Positions 48,832 through 58,209 of a stretch of DNA of 64,000 nucleotides are shown here, one piece after another. This DNA is from Desulfobacteraceae bacterium CG2_30_51_40 (GTDB lineage: Bacteria; Desulfobacterota; DSM-4660; Desulfatiglandales; Desulfatiglandaceae): assembly GCA_001874005.1 (NCBI GenBank), contig MNYJ01000167.1:1-64000 (forward strand). The letters are read 5' to 3'. The notes beneath the pieces were generated by a model. It did no database searches. It had not been told where the DNA came from and saw only the letters and a list, made by a program, of their open reading frames with translations. Within the stretch, counting starts at the first letter, position 1, and each line of letters starts with the position of its first letter. Made by a program: the position numbers and the translations under genes.

Positions 48832-49299
48832 TCATGGCATCAGATAAAAACCCAGGTCCTTATGATGGTAATAGAGGTCGGTAAACTCGGCCCCCACCTT
48901 GTTTCCGGCTATGTGCCTTACTTCCGCTTCCAGTTTGATCTCTGTCTTTTTTGGATCGTCCAGACAAAAAGCCAGCTTAAGGATATCCCCTGCCTTGAAT
49001 TTGGGCTCAGATATAAGCCTGAAGGAAACTCCGCTCATGGAAATGTCCTCGATCAGTACGTCCCCGGCCAAGGCTTTTCCCTCCACCTTGTATCTCGCTG
49101 GAAGTCTGGCCTCCTTGCGGTAGCATCGCCGCAACTCTAGCTGATAGACCTCTCCGCACTTGCATCTAATCCTTGCCCCTTTCCTTGCAAGTTCTATTCT
49201 TTTTGCATCAAGCTCCTTTCTCAACCCGCACCTGCTGCAGACAAAGACGTTACCTCCCGCACCGGTCAGGTATATCTTTATAGGGGTCTTCTCCTCCAT
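48832..49299 (-). CDS. PilZ domain protein with N-terminal zinc-ribbon
   Basis: CSRCGLRKE...RCKCGEVYQ then RKEAR (RxxxR) and DISMSG (DxSxxG). Confidence 0.85.
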   Translation of the reverse strand: MEEKTPIKIYLTGAGGNVFVCSRCGLRKELDAKRIELARKGARIRCKCGEVYQLELRRCYRKEARLPARYKVEGKALAGDVLIEDISMSGVSFRLISEPKFKAGDILKLAFCLDDPKKTEIKLEAEVRHIAGNKVGAEFTDLYYHHKDLGFYLMP

Positions 49300-49301
49300 A
49301 C

Positions 49302-49643
49302 TTATAGTTTCCCCTGCTCGTCCAGGTATTCTATCACCCTCAGGGATTCGGCGATCCCTGTAGTACCGCTCATGGCCACGACAACCTCGATAGTCTCAAG
49401 TATCTCTTCTCTGGTAGCACCTGCATCCAGGGCGTACTGGGTCTGTGAAAGAATGCAGTTGATGCACCCGGCCCTCAGGGCGATTGCAAGAGACATTAGG
49501 CGTTTGACCTTTACCGCCAGCGCTCCCTCACTGTAAACCTTCTGCAGTACCCCAAATTCCGCGGCCATGAAATCCGGAGCAGCGCTCCTGAACTTCTTTA
49601 AAAGCTCCATTCGTTTCTGATTAAGTGCGGTCTGTTCACCCAC
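49302..49643 (-). CDS. Carboxymuconolactone decarboxylase / AhpD-like family protein
   Basis: 113 aa; LAIALRAGCINCILSQTQYALDAGATREEILETIEVVVAMSG (CxxC). Confidence 0.87.
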   Translation of the reverse strand: MGEQTALNQKRMELLKKFRSAAPDFMAAEFGVLQKVYSEGALAVKVKRLMSLAIALRAGCINCILSQTQYALDAGATREEILETIEVVVAMSGTTGIAESLRVIEYLDEQGKL

Positions 49644-51138
49644 GGCTTTTCTCCTTTCCCTTTGAAGCCGCGGCAGGTTTTGCGGCCTTCTTCCTTGTCG
49701 GTATTCCTATGATGGATTTTGCGAGCCTGACCTTCTTTTCAAGGTCCCCTTCCCTGAGGATCATTATCCTCTGAGCCTGCGGTGAACCTGCTCCGTGCAT
49801 GGATTCCACAAGAGCCGTTCCTCCTGTCATGGCCTCAATGAGGCGTGCTATCTTCATTCGATGCTCCGGGGGAATCCCAGCTACGCCTGAAAAATATTTT
49901 CTCACAAGTCCACCCACTTCTTCGCTTTCAAGGTCATACTGGCTCGGCATGGTGGCAATGAATCCCCCGGCAAGATCAAGTGCAAGCCTTGCAACCTCAA
50001 AGTGAAACCTGGTAACGTTCTGCTTGCAGACATTGGCCAGCATTGTATTGACCATATAAGCCCCAGAAGGGGTCTTCCATCCCTCTGCTGAACACGCTAT
50101 GGATGAGCAGTACAGAGTTTCACAAAGATGTATCATCTCAGTTATCTTATCCTTCACGTGTGAGCCTTTGTCGGTCCCCTGTATCTGGGTGAGATAGGTA
50201 ACAGCGCCCGTCAGCACGTCCATGAGCCCTGTCTTGCATGCCCCGTAGTTGGCCCTGTGGTGGGCTGCGAAACGATAGACCAGAGAGCCGGTAAAGTCCG
50301 TCTCACCGTCCATGAATACCCTCTGCCTTGGGACGAAGACATCCTCAAAGGCGATGACGGCCTCCCCTCCAACTGCCGCAAATGTTGGTTTCCCTGAGTC
50401 AATTCGCTCTCCCCTATCCCTTCTGTCGTCGCTCGCCTGTCTTCCGAAGATCAATGTCACGCCCGGAGCATCAATTGGTATGGCGCACACAACGGCATAG
50501 TCCTTTGATCGCTCATCCATCGCCGTGGTCGGCATCACAAGGATCTCATGGGAATTGACCGCACCTGTCATGTGAAGCTTAGCCCCCCTTATGACTATGC
50601 CGCCATTCCTTCTTTCTACCACATGAACGTATTGATCCGGATCAGGCTGATCGGCTGGTCCCTTTGAGCGGTCGCCTTTCGGATCGGTCATGGCGCCAAC
50701 CACCATAAGGTTTTCGTCCTGTATGTAGATAAGCCATTTCTTGAACCGCTCAAGATAGTCCGTGCCGTATTTCTGATCTATCTCGTAGGCGACCGAATAA
50801 GTGGCATTGATGCCGTCAAGCCCTACGCAGCGCTGAAAGCAGCTTCCCGTCTTCTGCCCCAGTACCCGAAGGAGTTTTACCTTCTTTATAAGATCCTCTA
50901 CCCCCTGATGAACATGGGTGAACCTGCCTATGGTTCGGCCTGTCAGGTGGGAGGTAGCAAGGGCAAGGTCCTTGTATTCCTTATCGCTTGCAAGTGCATA
51001 GGTCATGGCGGCGGCACGCACATGGGGGGCGGTTGCGGGATGTCTTGTGACATCTTTTATCAGTTCACCCTTGTAATAGATCCTGGGCTTTAAACGCCTC
51101 AGGCTATCCATATATTCTGCTCCGTTTTTAAGCTTCAT
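49636..51138 (-). CDS. 4-hydroxybutyryl-CoA dehydratase / 4-hydroxyphenylacetate 3-monooxygenase superfamily protein
   Basis: 500 aa; GSCFQRCVGLDG (CxxxC) and HRANYGAC (H-x6-C) match 4HBD Fe-S ligand spacing. Confidence 0.82.
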   Translation of the reverse strand: MKLKNGAEYMDSLRRLKPRIYYKGELIKDVTRHPATAPHVRAAAMTYALASDKEYKDLALATSHLTGRTIGRFTHVHQGVEDLIKKVKLLRVLGQKTGSCFQRCVGLDGINATYSVAYEIDQKYGTDYLERFKKWLIYIQDENLMVVGAMTDPKGDRSKGPADQPDPDQYVHVVERRNGGIVIRGAKLHMTGAVNSHEILVMPTTAMDERSKDYAVVCAIPIDAPGVTLIFGRQASDDRRDRGERIDSGKPTFAAVGGEAVIAFEDVFVPRQRVFMDGETDFTGSLVYRFAAHHRANYGACKTGLMDVLTGAVTYLTQIQGTDKGSHVKDKITEMIHLCETLYCSSIACSAEGWKTPSGAYMVNTMLANVCKQNVTRFHFEVARLALDLAGGFIATMPSQYDLESEEVGGLVRKYFSGVAGIPPEHRMKIARLIEAMTGGTALVESMHGAGSPQAQRIMILREGDLEKKVRLAKSIIGIPTRKKAAKPAAASKGKEKSRG

Positions 51139-51156
51139 GGGAAGTTCTCTCCTCTC

Positions 51157-51310
51157 TTTATATGAAAATGCCCTTTTGCTTTAACCCTCCCCAGTTACCG
51201 TAGAGACGTCTGGATACGCCGGCATTATTCCCTCCCCCCTCGACGGGGGAGGGATGGGTGGGGGTGATTTTCATTCTTAGTTGTGCCCCATACAGGGTAT
51301 GGCCGTTATT
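51157..51310 (-). repeat. Modular GC-rich intergenic repeat R2 with internal module
   Basis: tttatatgaaaatgccc...ccgtagagacgtctggatacgccggcattattccctcccccctcgacgggggagggatgggtgggggtgattttcattctt. Confidence 0.88.
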
Positions 51311-51329
51311 TTCAGATTTACTTTGACTC

Positions 51330-53021
51330 TTATCGCGAGGCCGCGCCGCCCTTATCTCTGAGCGATCTTCGAAGAAACTTGCCTGTGAGGGTTTTTGGTA
51401 TCTCAGGGACAAATTCCACGGCCCTCGGATATTTGTAGGCCGCCATGCGCGATTTGCAAAAGGCGATTATCTCATCAGGTTTTACCTTCCCCACCATCTC
51501 CTTTTTTAGGGCGACATAGGCCTTGACTGTCTCACCCCGGTAAGGATCAGGTTCTCCGACCACTGCCGCCTCTCTTACCGCCGGATGTTGATAGATGACG
51601 TCCTCCACATCCCTGGGCCATACCTTGAAGCCGGATGCCACTATCATATCCTTCTTTCGATCAACGAGATAAAACCAGCCATCCTTGTCCATCTTCCCAA
51701 CATCGCCTGTGTGGAGCCAGCCATCCCTGATTGCGTGTCTTGTCTCATCCGGCTTGTTCCAGTACCCGGGAACAATTATTGGGCCCTTCTCTACTATTTC
51801 CCCCACCTCCCCGGTAGGAAGCTCCCTTGTGCCGCCTTCAATATCCATTATTCTGGCAACGCAGTTAGGGACAGGGAGGCCTACTGAAAGGGCTCCGCTT
51901 TCCGGGTCCACCGGCGCCCTCATACCCCATGGGACAATATGGGAGGGAGAGTTGGTCTCGGTCATTCCATAAACGTTGTAGATATAGAGCCCGGTCTTCT
52001 CCTCAAATCTTTTCACCAGGGCATCCGAGACAGGCGCGCCACCGCTGTATGCCTTAACAAGACTTCTCAAATCCCTCTTTTCGATATCAGGATGATTCAC
52101 AAGAGAGATATAGACCGTTATCGCGGCGACGGTTGTCGTGACCCGCCATCGCTCGATGAGCCTCAGGGTCTCGGCAGGGTCAAAACGGTAGTATAGAACG
52201 ACCGGTATCCCGACAAGTGCTGCCGAAGCGAGATGGGCCACCTCACCTGTCACATGAAACAGGGGAGCAACGCCTAGGATCACATCCATTTTCCCCAGCT
52301 TCTGCATCGCCTCATAGACGCGGGCGTTGAAGGCAATGTTTCCGTGGGTGTTCATAGCGCCCTTGGGAGGGCCCGTAGTCCCTGAGGTATAGGTCAGATA
52401 GGCGACATCACCGGAGGAGAGCCCCGGGTCAGGCACTGTTTCGCCCTGATGCCCTCTGATCATCTCCATAAGATCAATTGCACCCTTGACCCTGCTCTTT
52501 CTAAGCCCTGAGATTGATGCGGGAATCGGAGCTCCCCCGGGAACAAAGTCAAGCGCACTGGTTGTAATAACGTGCTTTACAGAGGTCTTATCAAACAGGC
52601 TCAGGTCAAGGCCGGCGGCAGTCTCCTCCATGGCTATAAACAAGACCGCCCCTGAATCTTCTATGAAATATGAAATCTCCCTTTCTTTATACATTGGATT
52701 TATCGGCACCACCGTTGCACCGGCCTTCCATGCCGCATAAACACAAACAGGGAACTGTGGTACGTTTTGGAGATCAAGTATGACCCTGTCTCCCTTGTTC
52801 AAGCCAAGTTTCTTAAAGGCCAAGGCAAGGCTTGTTGAAAGTCTGTCTATCTCCCCATAACTCACTGGGAAATCAAAATAATATATGGCAGATCCCTCAG
52901 GGTTGCGTGCGGCCGCTGCCCTGAAATCATCAAGCGGCGTAGATTTAGGGATAGGAAGATCAGCCTTTATATGGGGAGGGTAATTTTTCAACCACGGTCT
53001 AGAAGAATAAAAGGAATCCAT
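51330..53021 (-). CDS. Long-chain fatty-acid/acyl-CoA synthetase (AMP-forming)
   Basis: 563 aa; YLTYTSGTTGPPKGAMNTHGN, GWLHTGDVGKMDKDGWFYLVDRKKDMI. Confidence 0.93.
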   Translation of the reverse strand: MDSFYSSRPWLKNYPPHIKADLPIPKSTPLDDFRAAAARNPEGSAIYYFDFPVSYGEIDRLSTSLALAFKKLGLNKGDRVILDLQNVPQFPVCVYAAWKAGATVVPINPMYKEREISYFIEDSGAVLFIAMEETAAGLDLSLFDKTSVKHVITTSALDFVPGGAPIPASISGLRKSRVKGAIDLMEMIRGHQGETVPDPGLSSGDVAYLTYTSGTTGPPKGAMNTHGNIAFNARVYEAMQKLGKMDVILGVAPLFHVTGEVAHLASAALVGIPVVLYYRFDPAETLRLIERWRVTTTVAAITVYISLVNHPDIEKRDLRSLVKAYSGGAPVSDALVKRFEEKTGLYIYNVYGMTETNSPSHIVPWGMRAPVDPESGALSVGLPVPNCVARIMDIEGGTRELPTGEVGEIVEKGPIIVPGYWNKPDETRHAIRDGWLHTGDVGKMDKDGWFYLVDRKKDMIVASGFKVWPRDVEDVIYQHPAVREAAVVGEPDPYRGETVKAYVALKKEMVGKVKPDEIIAFCKSRMAAYKYPRAVEFVPEIPKTLTGKFLRRSLRDKGGAASR

Positions 53022-53033
53022 TAGCCTACCCCT

Positions 53034-53798
53034 TTACCATGCGGTCCATCCGCCGTCTATGTAGATCGTCTGTCCTGTAATAAAGTCCGAAGCGCGGGCC
53101 GCAAGGAAGATCACCACTCCCTCAAGCTCAAGCAGCTCCCCCCATCTTCCCATTGGAGTTCTTTCGTTGATGAACTTAGACCTTTCGGGATCGTTTCTTA
53201 TCTGGACGTTCAGATCAGTGGCAAAATAGGTCGGTCCTATAGCGTTTACGGTTACACCCTTTTTCGCCCACTCAAGTGCCATGACCTTTGTGATCTGATT
53301 TACTCCGCCTTTGGAAGCCGCATACGCGAGCTGATTGGGCAGGGCTACCGTACCCAGTATGGATGCCATATTGATGACCTTTCCGTAACCCCTTTCAAGC
53401 ATCTGGGGAACCACTGCCTGGGATACAAGCACGTAGCCTTTGAGATTGGTATTGATGACCTGATCCCACTGCTCTTCCGGATATTCAAGAACCGGCACTC
53501 TGTAGTTTACTCCAGCATTGTTGAATAGAATGTCTACCTGTCCGAAATAATCAAGAATTTCCTTTGTAGCCTTTGAAACGGAGTCCTTTGAGGTGACATC
53601 AATAAAGAAGCCTTCAGACCTTCTTCCCATGGCCCTTATCTCCCCTGAGACCTTTTTGAGCCTCTCCCGGTCTCTACCGCATACCGCCACGTCAGCGCCG
53701 GCCTTTGCAAGCGCCTTTGCCGCCACCTCTCCAAGACCCCTTGTGCTGCCCGTCACCATGGCCACCTTCCCATCAAGATCAAATAGCTTTACCTCCAT
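53034..53798 (-). CDS. SDR family oxidoreductase
   Basis: 254 aa; VTGSTRGLGEVAAKALAKAGADV, NNAGVNYR, YAASKGGVNQITK, FITGQTIYIDGGWTAW. Confidence 0.95.
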   Translation of the reverse strand: MEVKLFDLDGKVAMVTGSTRGLGEVAAKALAKAGADVAVCGRDRERLKKVSGEIRAMGRRSEGFFIDVTSKDSVSKATKEILDYFGQVDILFNNAGVNYRVPVLEYPEEQWDQVINTNLKGYVLVSQAVVPQMLERGYGKVINMASILGTVALPNQLAYAASKGGVNQITKVMALEWAKKGVTVNAIGPTYFATDLNVQIRNDPERSKFINERTPMGRWGELLELEGVVIFLAARASDFITGQTIYIDGGWTAW

Positions 53799-54015
53799 AA
53801 TACCACCTCCCTCCTTTCCTCCTTGGATATAGAAACACTATTACATAGGCTTTAGAGCTGTCAAGCCAGCCGGAGCTTTCGATTTGAGGCTAAATGATAG
53901 AATACGACAGTTTGGGGGGATACTAAGACAAAATTATGATCGCAGCCCATCTCCGCGTCAAGGGGCGTGGATTCAGAATGCCTGAGGCTATCAGGCGGGG
54001 AAAAATACTGGAGTG

Positions 54016-54915
54016 TTACCTGCAGAAGTTGTTCTCTTGAAGTGCATCTCCTTCAGTATATAGGTCTCCGTATAATTTCCTGGCGCAATCAGGGCATATT
54101 CCGTGGCTGAATTCCGCGTCCGAGTGGCTGCTGATATATGCTTCGATCTGATTCCAGTACCCCTTGTCGTCACGGATCTTCTTGCAGGAAGCGCAGATTG
54201 GAAGAAGGCCCTTTAAAGCCCTTACCTGGCTCAGGGTGTATCTCAGCTCTGCGATAACCCTTTCCTTCTCTGCCTCGGCCTTTTTTCTCTCATCCATCTC
54301 AGCCCTTATCCTGTCGTGCGATTCCCTAATTTCACGATTCTGAGCGGCAAGGCACCTTCTGAGTCCGGAGACAAAACCTCCGAAAGAAGCAACCCACAAA
54401 AGCAATATACCGAATATGACAAACAAAAATATTTCATAATTAAAGTCAAATCCCGCTCTTTTCTCAAGATACTCCAAAACCAGTAAGCTGCCATATAGTG
54501 CCATCACCGCTCCGGTAAGGGTCATATACTGACCTTTTTTCAAGCTAAGCATCCCAAAACTGAATGCAGGCAGGTAAAACATTAGCACTATAGGTCTTGC
54601 CCCCGGAAGGGCATAAAGTGCCACCATGCCCCAGCAGGTTGAATAGAATATCTGCGCCCAGGTAAGGGAAGGATATGAAAAGTGAAGATTAAAACCCGTA
54701 AGGAAGAATAGGAAGAATGCAGCGTTTCCTATAAAGGCAAATGCTGCAAAGAACCACCATTGATTTGTGCTAAGTCTGCCAAGTCCGAGCCTGCATGTCA
54801 ATATGGTGGCGATACCTACCAATGCGTAGGTGCCCACGGCCATACCAAAGCGCACCAGACGAACGCGCTGGGCCTGGGTAATATTCCCTCCAGCATGGAC
54901 CATAATAAGCCCCAT
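54016..54915 (-). CDS. Six-TM-like membrane protein with C-terminal coiled coil and Cys-rich LPICASCKKIRDDKGYW...HGICPDC module; start uncertain
   Basis: hydrophobic N-half, REIRESHDRIRAEMDERKKAEAEKERVIAELRYTLSQVRALKGLLPICASCKKIRDDKGYWNQIEAYISSHSDAEFSHGICPDCARKLYGDL. Confidence 0.75.
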   Translation of the reverse strand: MGLIMVHAGGNITQAQRVRLVRFGMAVGTYALVGIATILTCRLGLGRLSTNQWWFFAAFAFIGNAAFFLFFLTGFNLHFSYPSLTWAQIFYSTCWGMVALYALPGARPIVLMFYLPAFSFGMLSLKKGQYMTLTGAVMALYGSLLVLEYLEKRAGFDFNYEIFLFVIFGILLLWVASFGGFVSGLRRCLAAQNREIRESHDRIRAEMDERKKAEAEKERVIAELRYTLSQVRALKGLLPICASCKKIRDDKGYWNQIEAYISSHSDAEFSHGICPDCARKLYGDLYTEGDALQENNFCR

Positions 54916-55348
54916 TCTCTCTCCAGCTATTACTCCAGGAAGCCCCGATGAGGTAAACCGATTCGCAGAAGCAGGCATAACTCTTCAGAAAGCAGATTTA
55001 CAATTCAGCCCCAGGGAGCCTCTTACAGCCCTCCCCGGAAATGTTCATTAGTCTATATAAGAAAAAAAGTCAACGCGCTACTTTGAAAGGCCTTTCAGGG
55101 TCAGGGCCACCTTCTTAAGGATTCATATGTAAACCTTATGCTTTCCTTTGCGCCTAACAGGCCATAGAATAGCAGCAGATCAGGTGTATAGATTGGCCGG
55201 CTTTTAGGCTCTTCAGGGAGCCGGAACCAGGCGATGCCAGCAACTGACAGCCTCCACGGAATACAGACTAACCGCCATGGCCTGTTGCGGCACAATAAAA
55301 GATGAAAATAGTAAATAGTCTGAGGTATTTTTACATAAAACCACCTAG

Positions 55349-55488
55349 TGTCCATCCGGAAATGGCTATTTTCACCGATTTCGGCGTTGGGCTCAAATTT
55401 TAATCCTCGAAATACGTCAATGTATTCCTGTGGTTAAAATTATCGCCCGCCTTGAACTCGACGAAACTATCTCATTTCCGGATGGACA
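55349..55488 (+). repeat. 140-bp palindromic element R1, copy E, with perfect 8-bp target duplication CCACCTAG (55341-55348 and 55489-55496)
   Basis: TGTCCATCCGGAAATGG...CATTTCCGGATGGACA flanked by identical CCACCTAG. Confidence 0.96.
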
Positions 55489-55514
55489 CCACCTAGAAAA
55501 TAACAAAGAAGATT

Positions 55515-57203
55515 ATGACGACAATACATCTTCCACCCGCAACATACTCTAACGCCGAATCAGCCGCCCCAGAGGGGTTCGATGCAATATTTGCAACCCC
55601 CTACCCTTTTTCCGACCATCCCTCTTTTCCTGAAGGGATACTTAAGCGGGCGCTTGAAGACGCGGGATTTTCTGTTGGAATCATAGAAACCCCCTTCTGG
55701 CAGAGATCGGATTCATTCAAGATACTCGGAAAACCGAGGCTTTTTTTCGCTGTCATATCAGGCCCGGTTGACTCCGTTGTCCTCAACTACACCTCTTCAA
55801 GGAAGAGGAGAATGGAAGATCTATATCAACTAAATGGAAATGCCTTTTTTGAGGGTTATCCTCCCTCTATCTCATATAAAATAAGGCCTGACAGGGCCGT
55901 TATCGTATTTTCTCAGAGGATAAGGCAGGCCTGGGGTGATATTCCGGTCATAATCGGCGGTATTGAATCAAGCCTGAGGCTTTTTGCCCACTATGACTTT
56001 CAGCAGGACGCCATAAGAAGATCAATCCTCTTGGACTCCCGGGCCGACCTCCTTGTAACAGGACCGGGTGAAAAACAGCTTGTGACCGCAGCCAGGCTCT
56101 TGAAGGGAGGGGCACTGATTCGTGAAATCACGATACCGGGAACCGCCCGGATATGCAAAGAGACGGAACGGCCTGATGATGCGGCGGAGCTTCCTTCGTA
56201 CGAAGAGATAACAACCAATCCTGCAAGACTCATTGAGGCCCACAAGACCACGCTTAAGGCCATGGGACAGGGGAAGGCTCTGATCCAGAGATATGGGAAC
56301 AGAATTGTTGCCTCTCAGCCCCCTGAGCGCTACTCGACAGGAGACCTTGATCATATATACGGGCTTTCTTACATGAGGTCTAATGTCATGGGAGGGGATA
56401 TGTCTCCTGCTCTCAGGATGAATCTTTTCTCCGTTACCTCTCACAGGGGATGCGCCGGGGGATGCGCTTTTTGTTCCTTAAACCTGCAGGAGGGAAGACG
56501 CATCATCTCCCGCAGCCTTGACTCGGTGGTTTCAGAGGTTGAAAGACTTACTCACCATAAGGAGTGGAAAGGTTATATATCCGATATAGGCGGGCCTTCG
56601 GCAGATATGTACGGCGCAGAATGCGAAGGTGAAACCTGCATAAGATTATCATGTCTGTCTCCTTCGAGATGCCCTCGGTTCGATCTTCAAAGACGCTATC
56701 TCGGCCTTCTTCGAGAATGCAGGAGCATCAAAGGGGTAAAAAAGATATTCGTCGGATCCGGAATAAGATACGACCTTCTCCTTCATGATCCGGAGCTTCT
56801 CGAGGAGATCATGGTACATCACTGCGGAAGTTTTTTGAGGATTGCTCCGGAGCACACGGAGGATCATATTTTAAGGCTCATGGGAAAACCGCCCTATAAG
56901 GCCCTTGAAGACTTTGTGAGGCTTTTCAGATCAATCCGGAAGGCAATGAAGAGAAAGGTGGAACTTGCCCCCTACCTGATGGTCGGGCATCCCGGAGAAA
57001 CCGAACGGGACGTAGAGGAAATGAAACGCAAACTTTTCTCCCTTTCCCTTCCTACAAAGGATGTGCAGATATTTACCCCTACCCCCGGCACCCTTTCAAC
57101 CGCCATGTATGTTGCCGCTACAGACCTCACGGGGAGGGATATCCATGTCGAAAAGGGCCTGAAGGCCCTCAGTATCCGCCGGCGCATGATCGCATCAGGC
57201 TAG
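55515..57203 (+). CDS. YgiQ family radical SAM protein
   Basis: 562 aa; TSHRGCAGGCAFCSLNLQEGRRIISRS (CxxxCxxC), GGIESSLRLFAHYDF, YGLSYMR. Confidence 0.93.
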   Translation: MTTIHLPPATYSNAESAAPEGFDAIFATPYPFSDHPSFPEGILKRALEDAGFSVGIIETPFWQRSDSFKILGKPRLFFAVISGPVDSVVLNYTSSRKRRMEDLYQLNGNAFFEGYPPSISYKIRPDRAVIVFSQRIRQAWGDIPVIIGGIESSLRLFAHYDFQQDAIRRSILLDSRADLLVTGPGEKQLVTAARLLKGGALIREITIPGTARICKETERPDDAAELPSYEEITTNPARLIEAHKTTLKAMGQGKALIQRYGNRIVASQPPERYSTGDLDHIYGLSYMRSNVMGGDMSPALRMNLFSVTSHRGCAGGCAFCSLNLQEGRRIISRSLDSVVSEVERLTHHKEWKGYISDIGGPSADMYGAECEGETCIRLSCLSPSRCPRFDLQRRYLGLLRECRSIKGVKKIFVGSGIRYDLLLHDPELLEEIMVHHCGSFLRIAPEHTEDHILRLMGKPPYKALEDFVRLFRSIRKAMKRKVELAPYLMVGHPGETERDVEEMKRKLFSLSLPTKDVQIFTPTPGTLSTAMYVAATDLTGRDIHVEKGLKALSIRRRMIASG

Positions 57204-58132
57204 TGGCTGGTTCCGCATCCGGTTGAAACAGACGTAAGAAGCCTGCGGGTTATGAGACTCACAAGACCCCATATAGCATCTGCCGCCAGATGTGCCTCAA
57301 TAGACTGGTCAAACAATACAGACACCCGTGCTTCGAACTCCTCATCCTGTTCCCAGAGAAGGATATATACGGGAATCTTTGGAAACGCCTTGAGCATGTA
57401 TGCGGCATCCGCCATAGGCAAGGGGATTCCCCCGAGGGCTTCCGCGGCCTTTCTGAAACCGTCAATATCTTCCCCGAAGCGCCGCTCCAGCGGGCCGAGA
57501 CTCAGTTCGTGAGGCCCCCGGAAGAAGTGGGCGCATTTCAACTGCGCCGCGCTTACGGGGCGATTGACCAGCGCTCTGGGACCAACTCCCAGGAGATAGA
57601 CCAGGCAAAGAAGGGTCATGAGGGGATCTTCTATGTGCTGCCAAGTCCCCCTGCACTCCATGTAAATGGATTTGGCCTTGGCATCAACGAGGATCCAGTC
57701 ATTCAAGAAAGGCATCAGTATCCCTGATTGCGGGTGAAGTGTGACCTCTGCGTCAGCGCAAAGGACCGCCAAATCCTTTGCAGCCAGATCATCCCAGTAT
57801 TGCGGTGAGACACTGATCCTGTCTCCCGAGGGCGCTCGATGCTGAGCTGCCTCGTTTCTTCTTCTTTCCTGCATGCTCAAAAACCCCTCACTGAAAGGAT
57901 ATGGGCCTGACCTGAACCTTTCGCACGGAAAATCTTCACAATCCCTCATGCAGTAGGCGACACGCTTTTCAATTGCGCAGGCAAGAACCGGACAGGCTGC
58001 TCCGAATAGCTTCATCTGGGCTGCAGCCTTTTTGCGGGCCTCATCCGATTTCCCTGACCCGCAGCTCGAACAAATACCCAGAAGCTGCAATCGGCATATA
58101 TCGCAACTAATTCCACATGCACCGGTAGGCAT
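57200..58132 (-). CDS. DUF3795-like Cys-rich N-terminus plus DUF3786-like protein
   Basis: CGISCDICRLQLLGICSSCGSG...CPVLACAIEKRVAYCMRDCEDFPCERF; C-half GIPLPMADAAYMLKAFPKIPVYILLWEQDEEFEARVSVLFD. Confidence 0.7.
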   Translation of the reverse strand: MPTGACGISCDICRLQLLGICSSCGSGKSDEARKKAAAQMKLFGAACPVLACAIEKRVAYCMRDCEDFPCERFRSGPYPFSEGFLSMQERRRNEAAQHRAPSGDRISVSPQYWDDLAAKDLAVLCADAEVTLHPQSGILMPFLNDWILVDAKAKSIYMECRGTWQHIEDPLMTLLCLVYLLGVGPRALVNRPVSAAQLKCAHFFRGPHELSLGPLERRFGEDIDGFRKAAEALGGIPLPMADAAYMLKAFPKIPVYILLWEQDEEFEARVSVLFDQSIEAHLAADAIWGLVSLITRRLLTSVSTGCGTSH

Positions 58133-58209
58133 ATAAATCGCTCCTTAGAGCTGCGCTTGAGGGACGCACAATATTAATATCTGCAAAGAGGATCATCAGC
58201 ATCAGGTAT

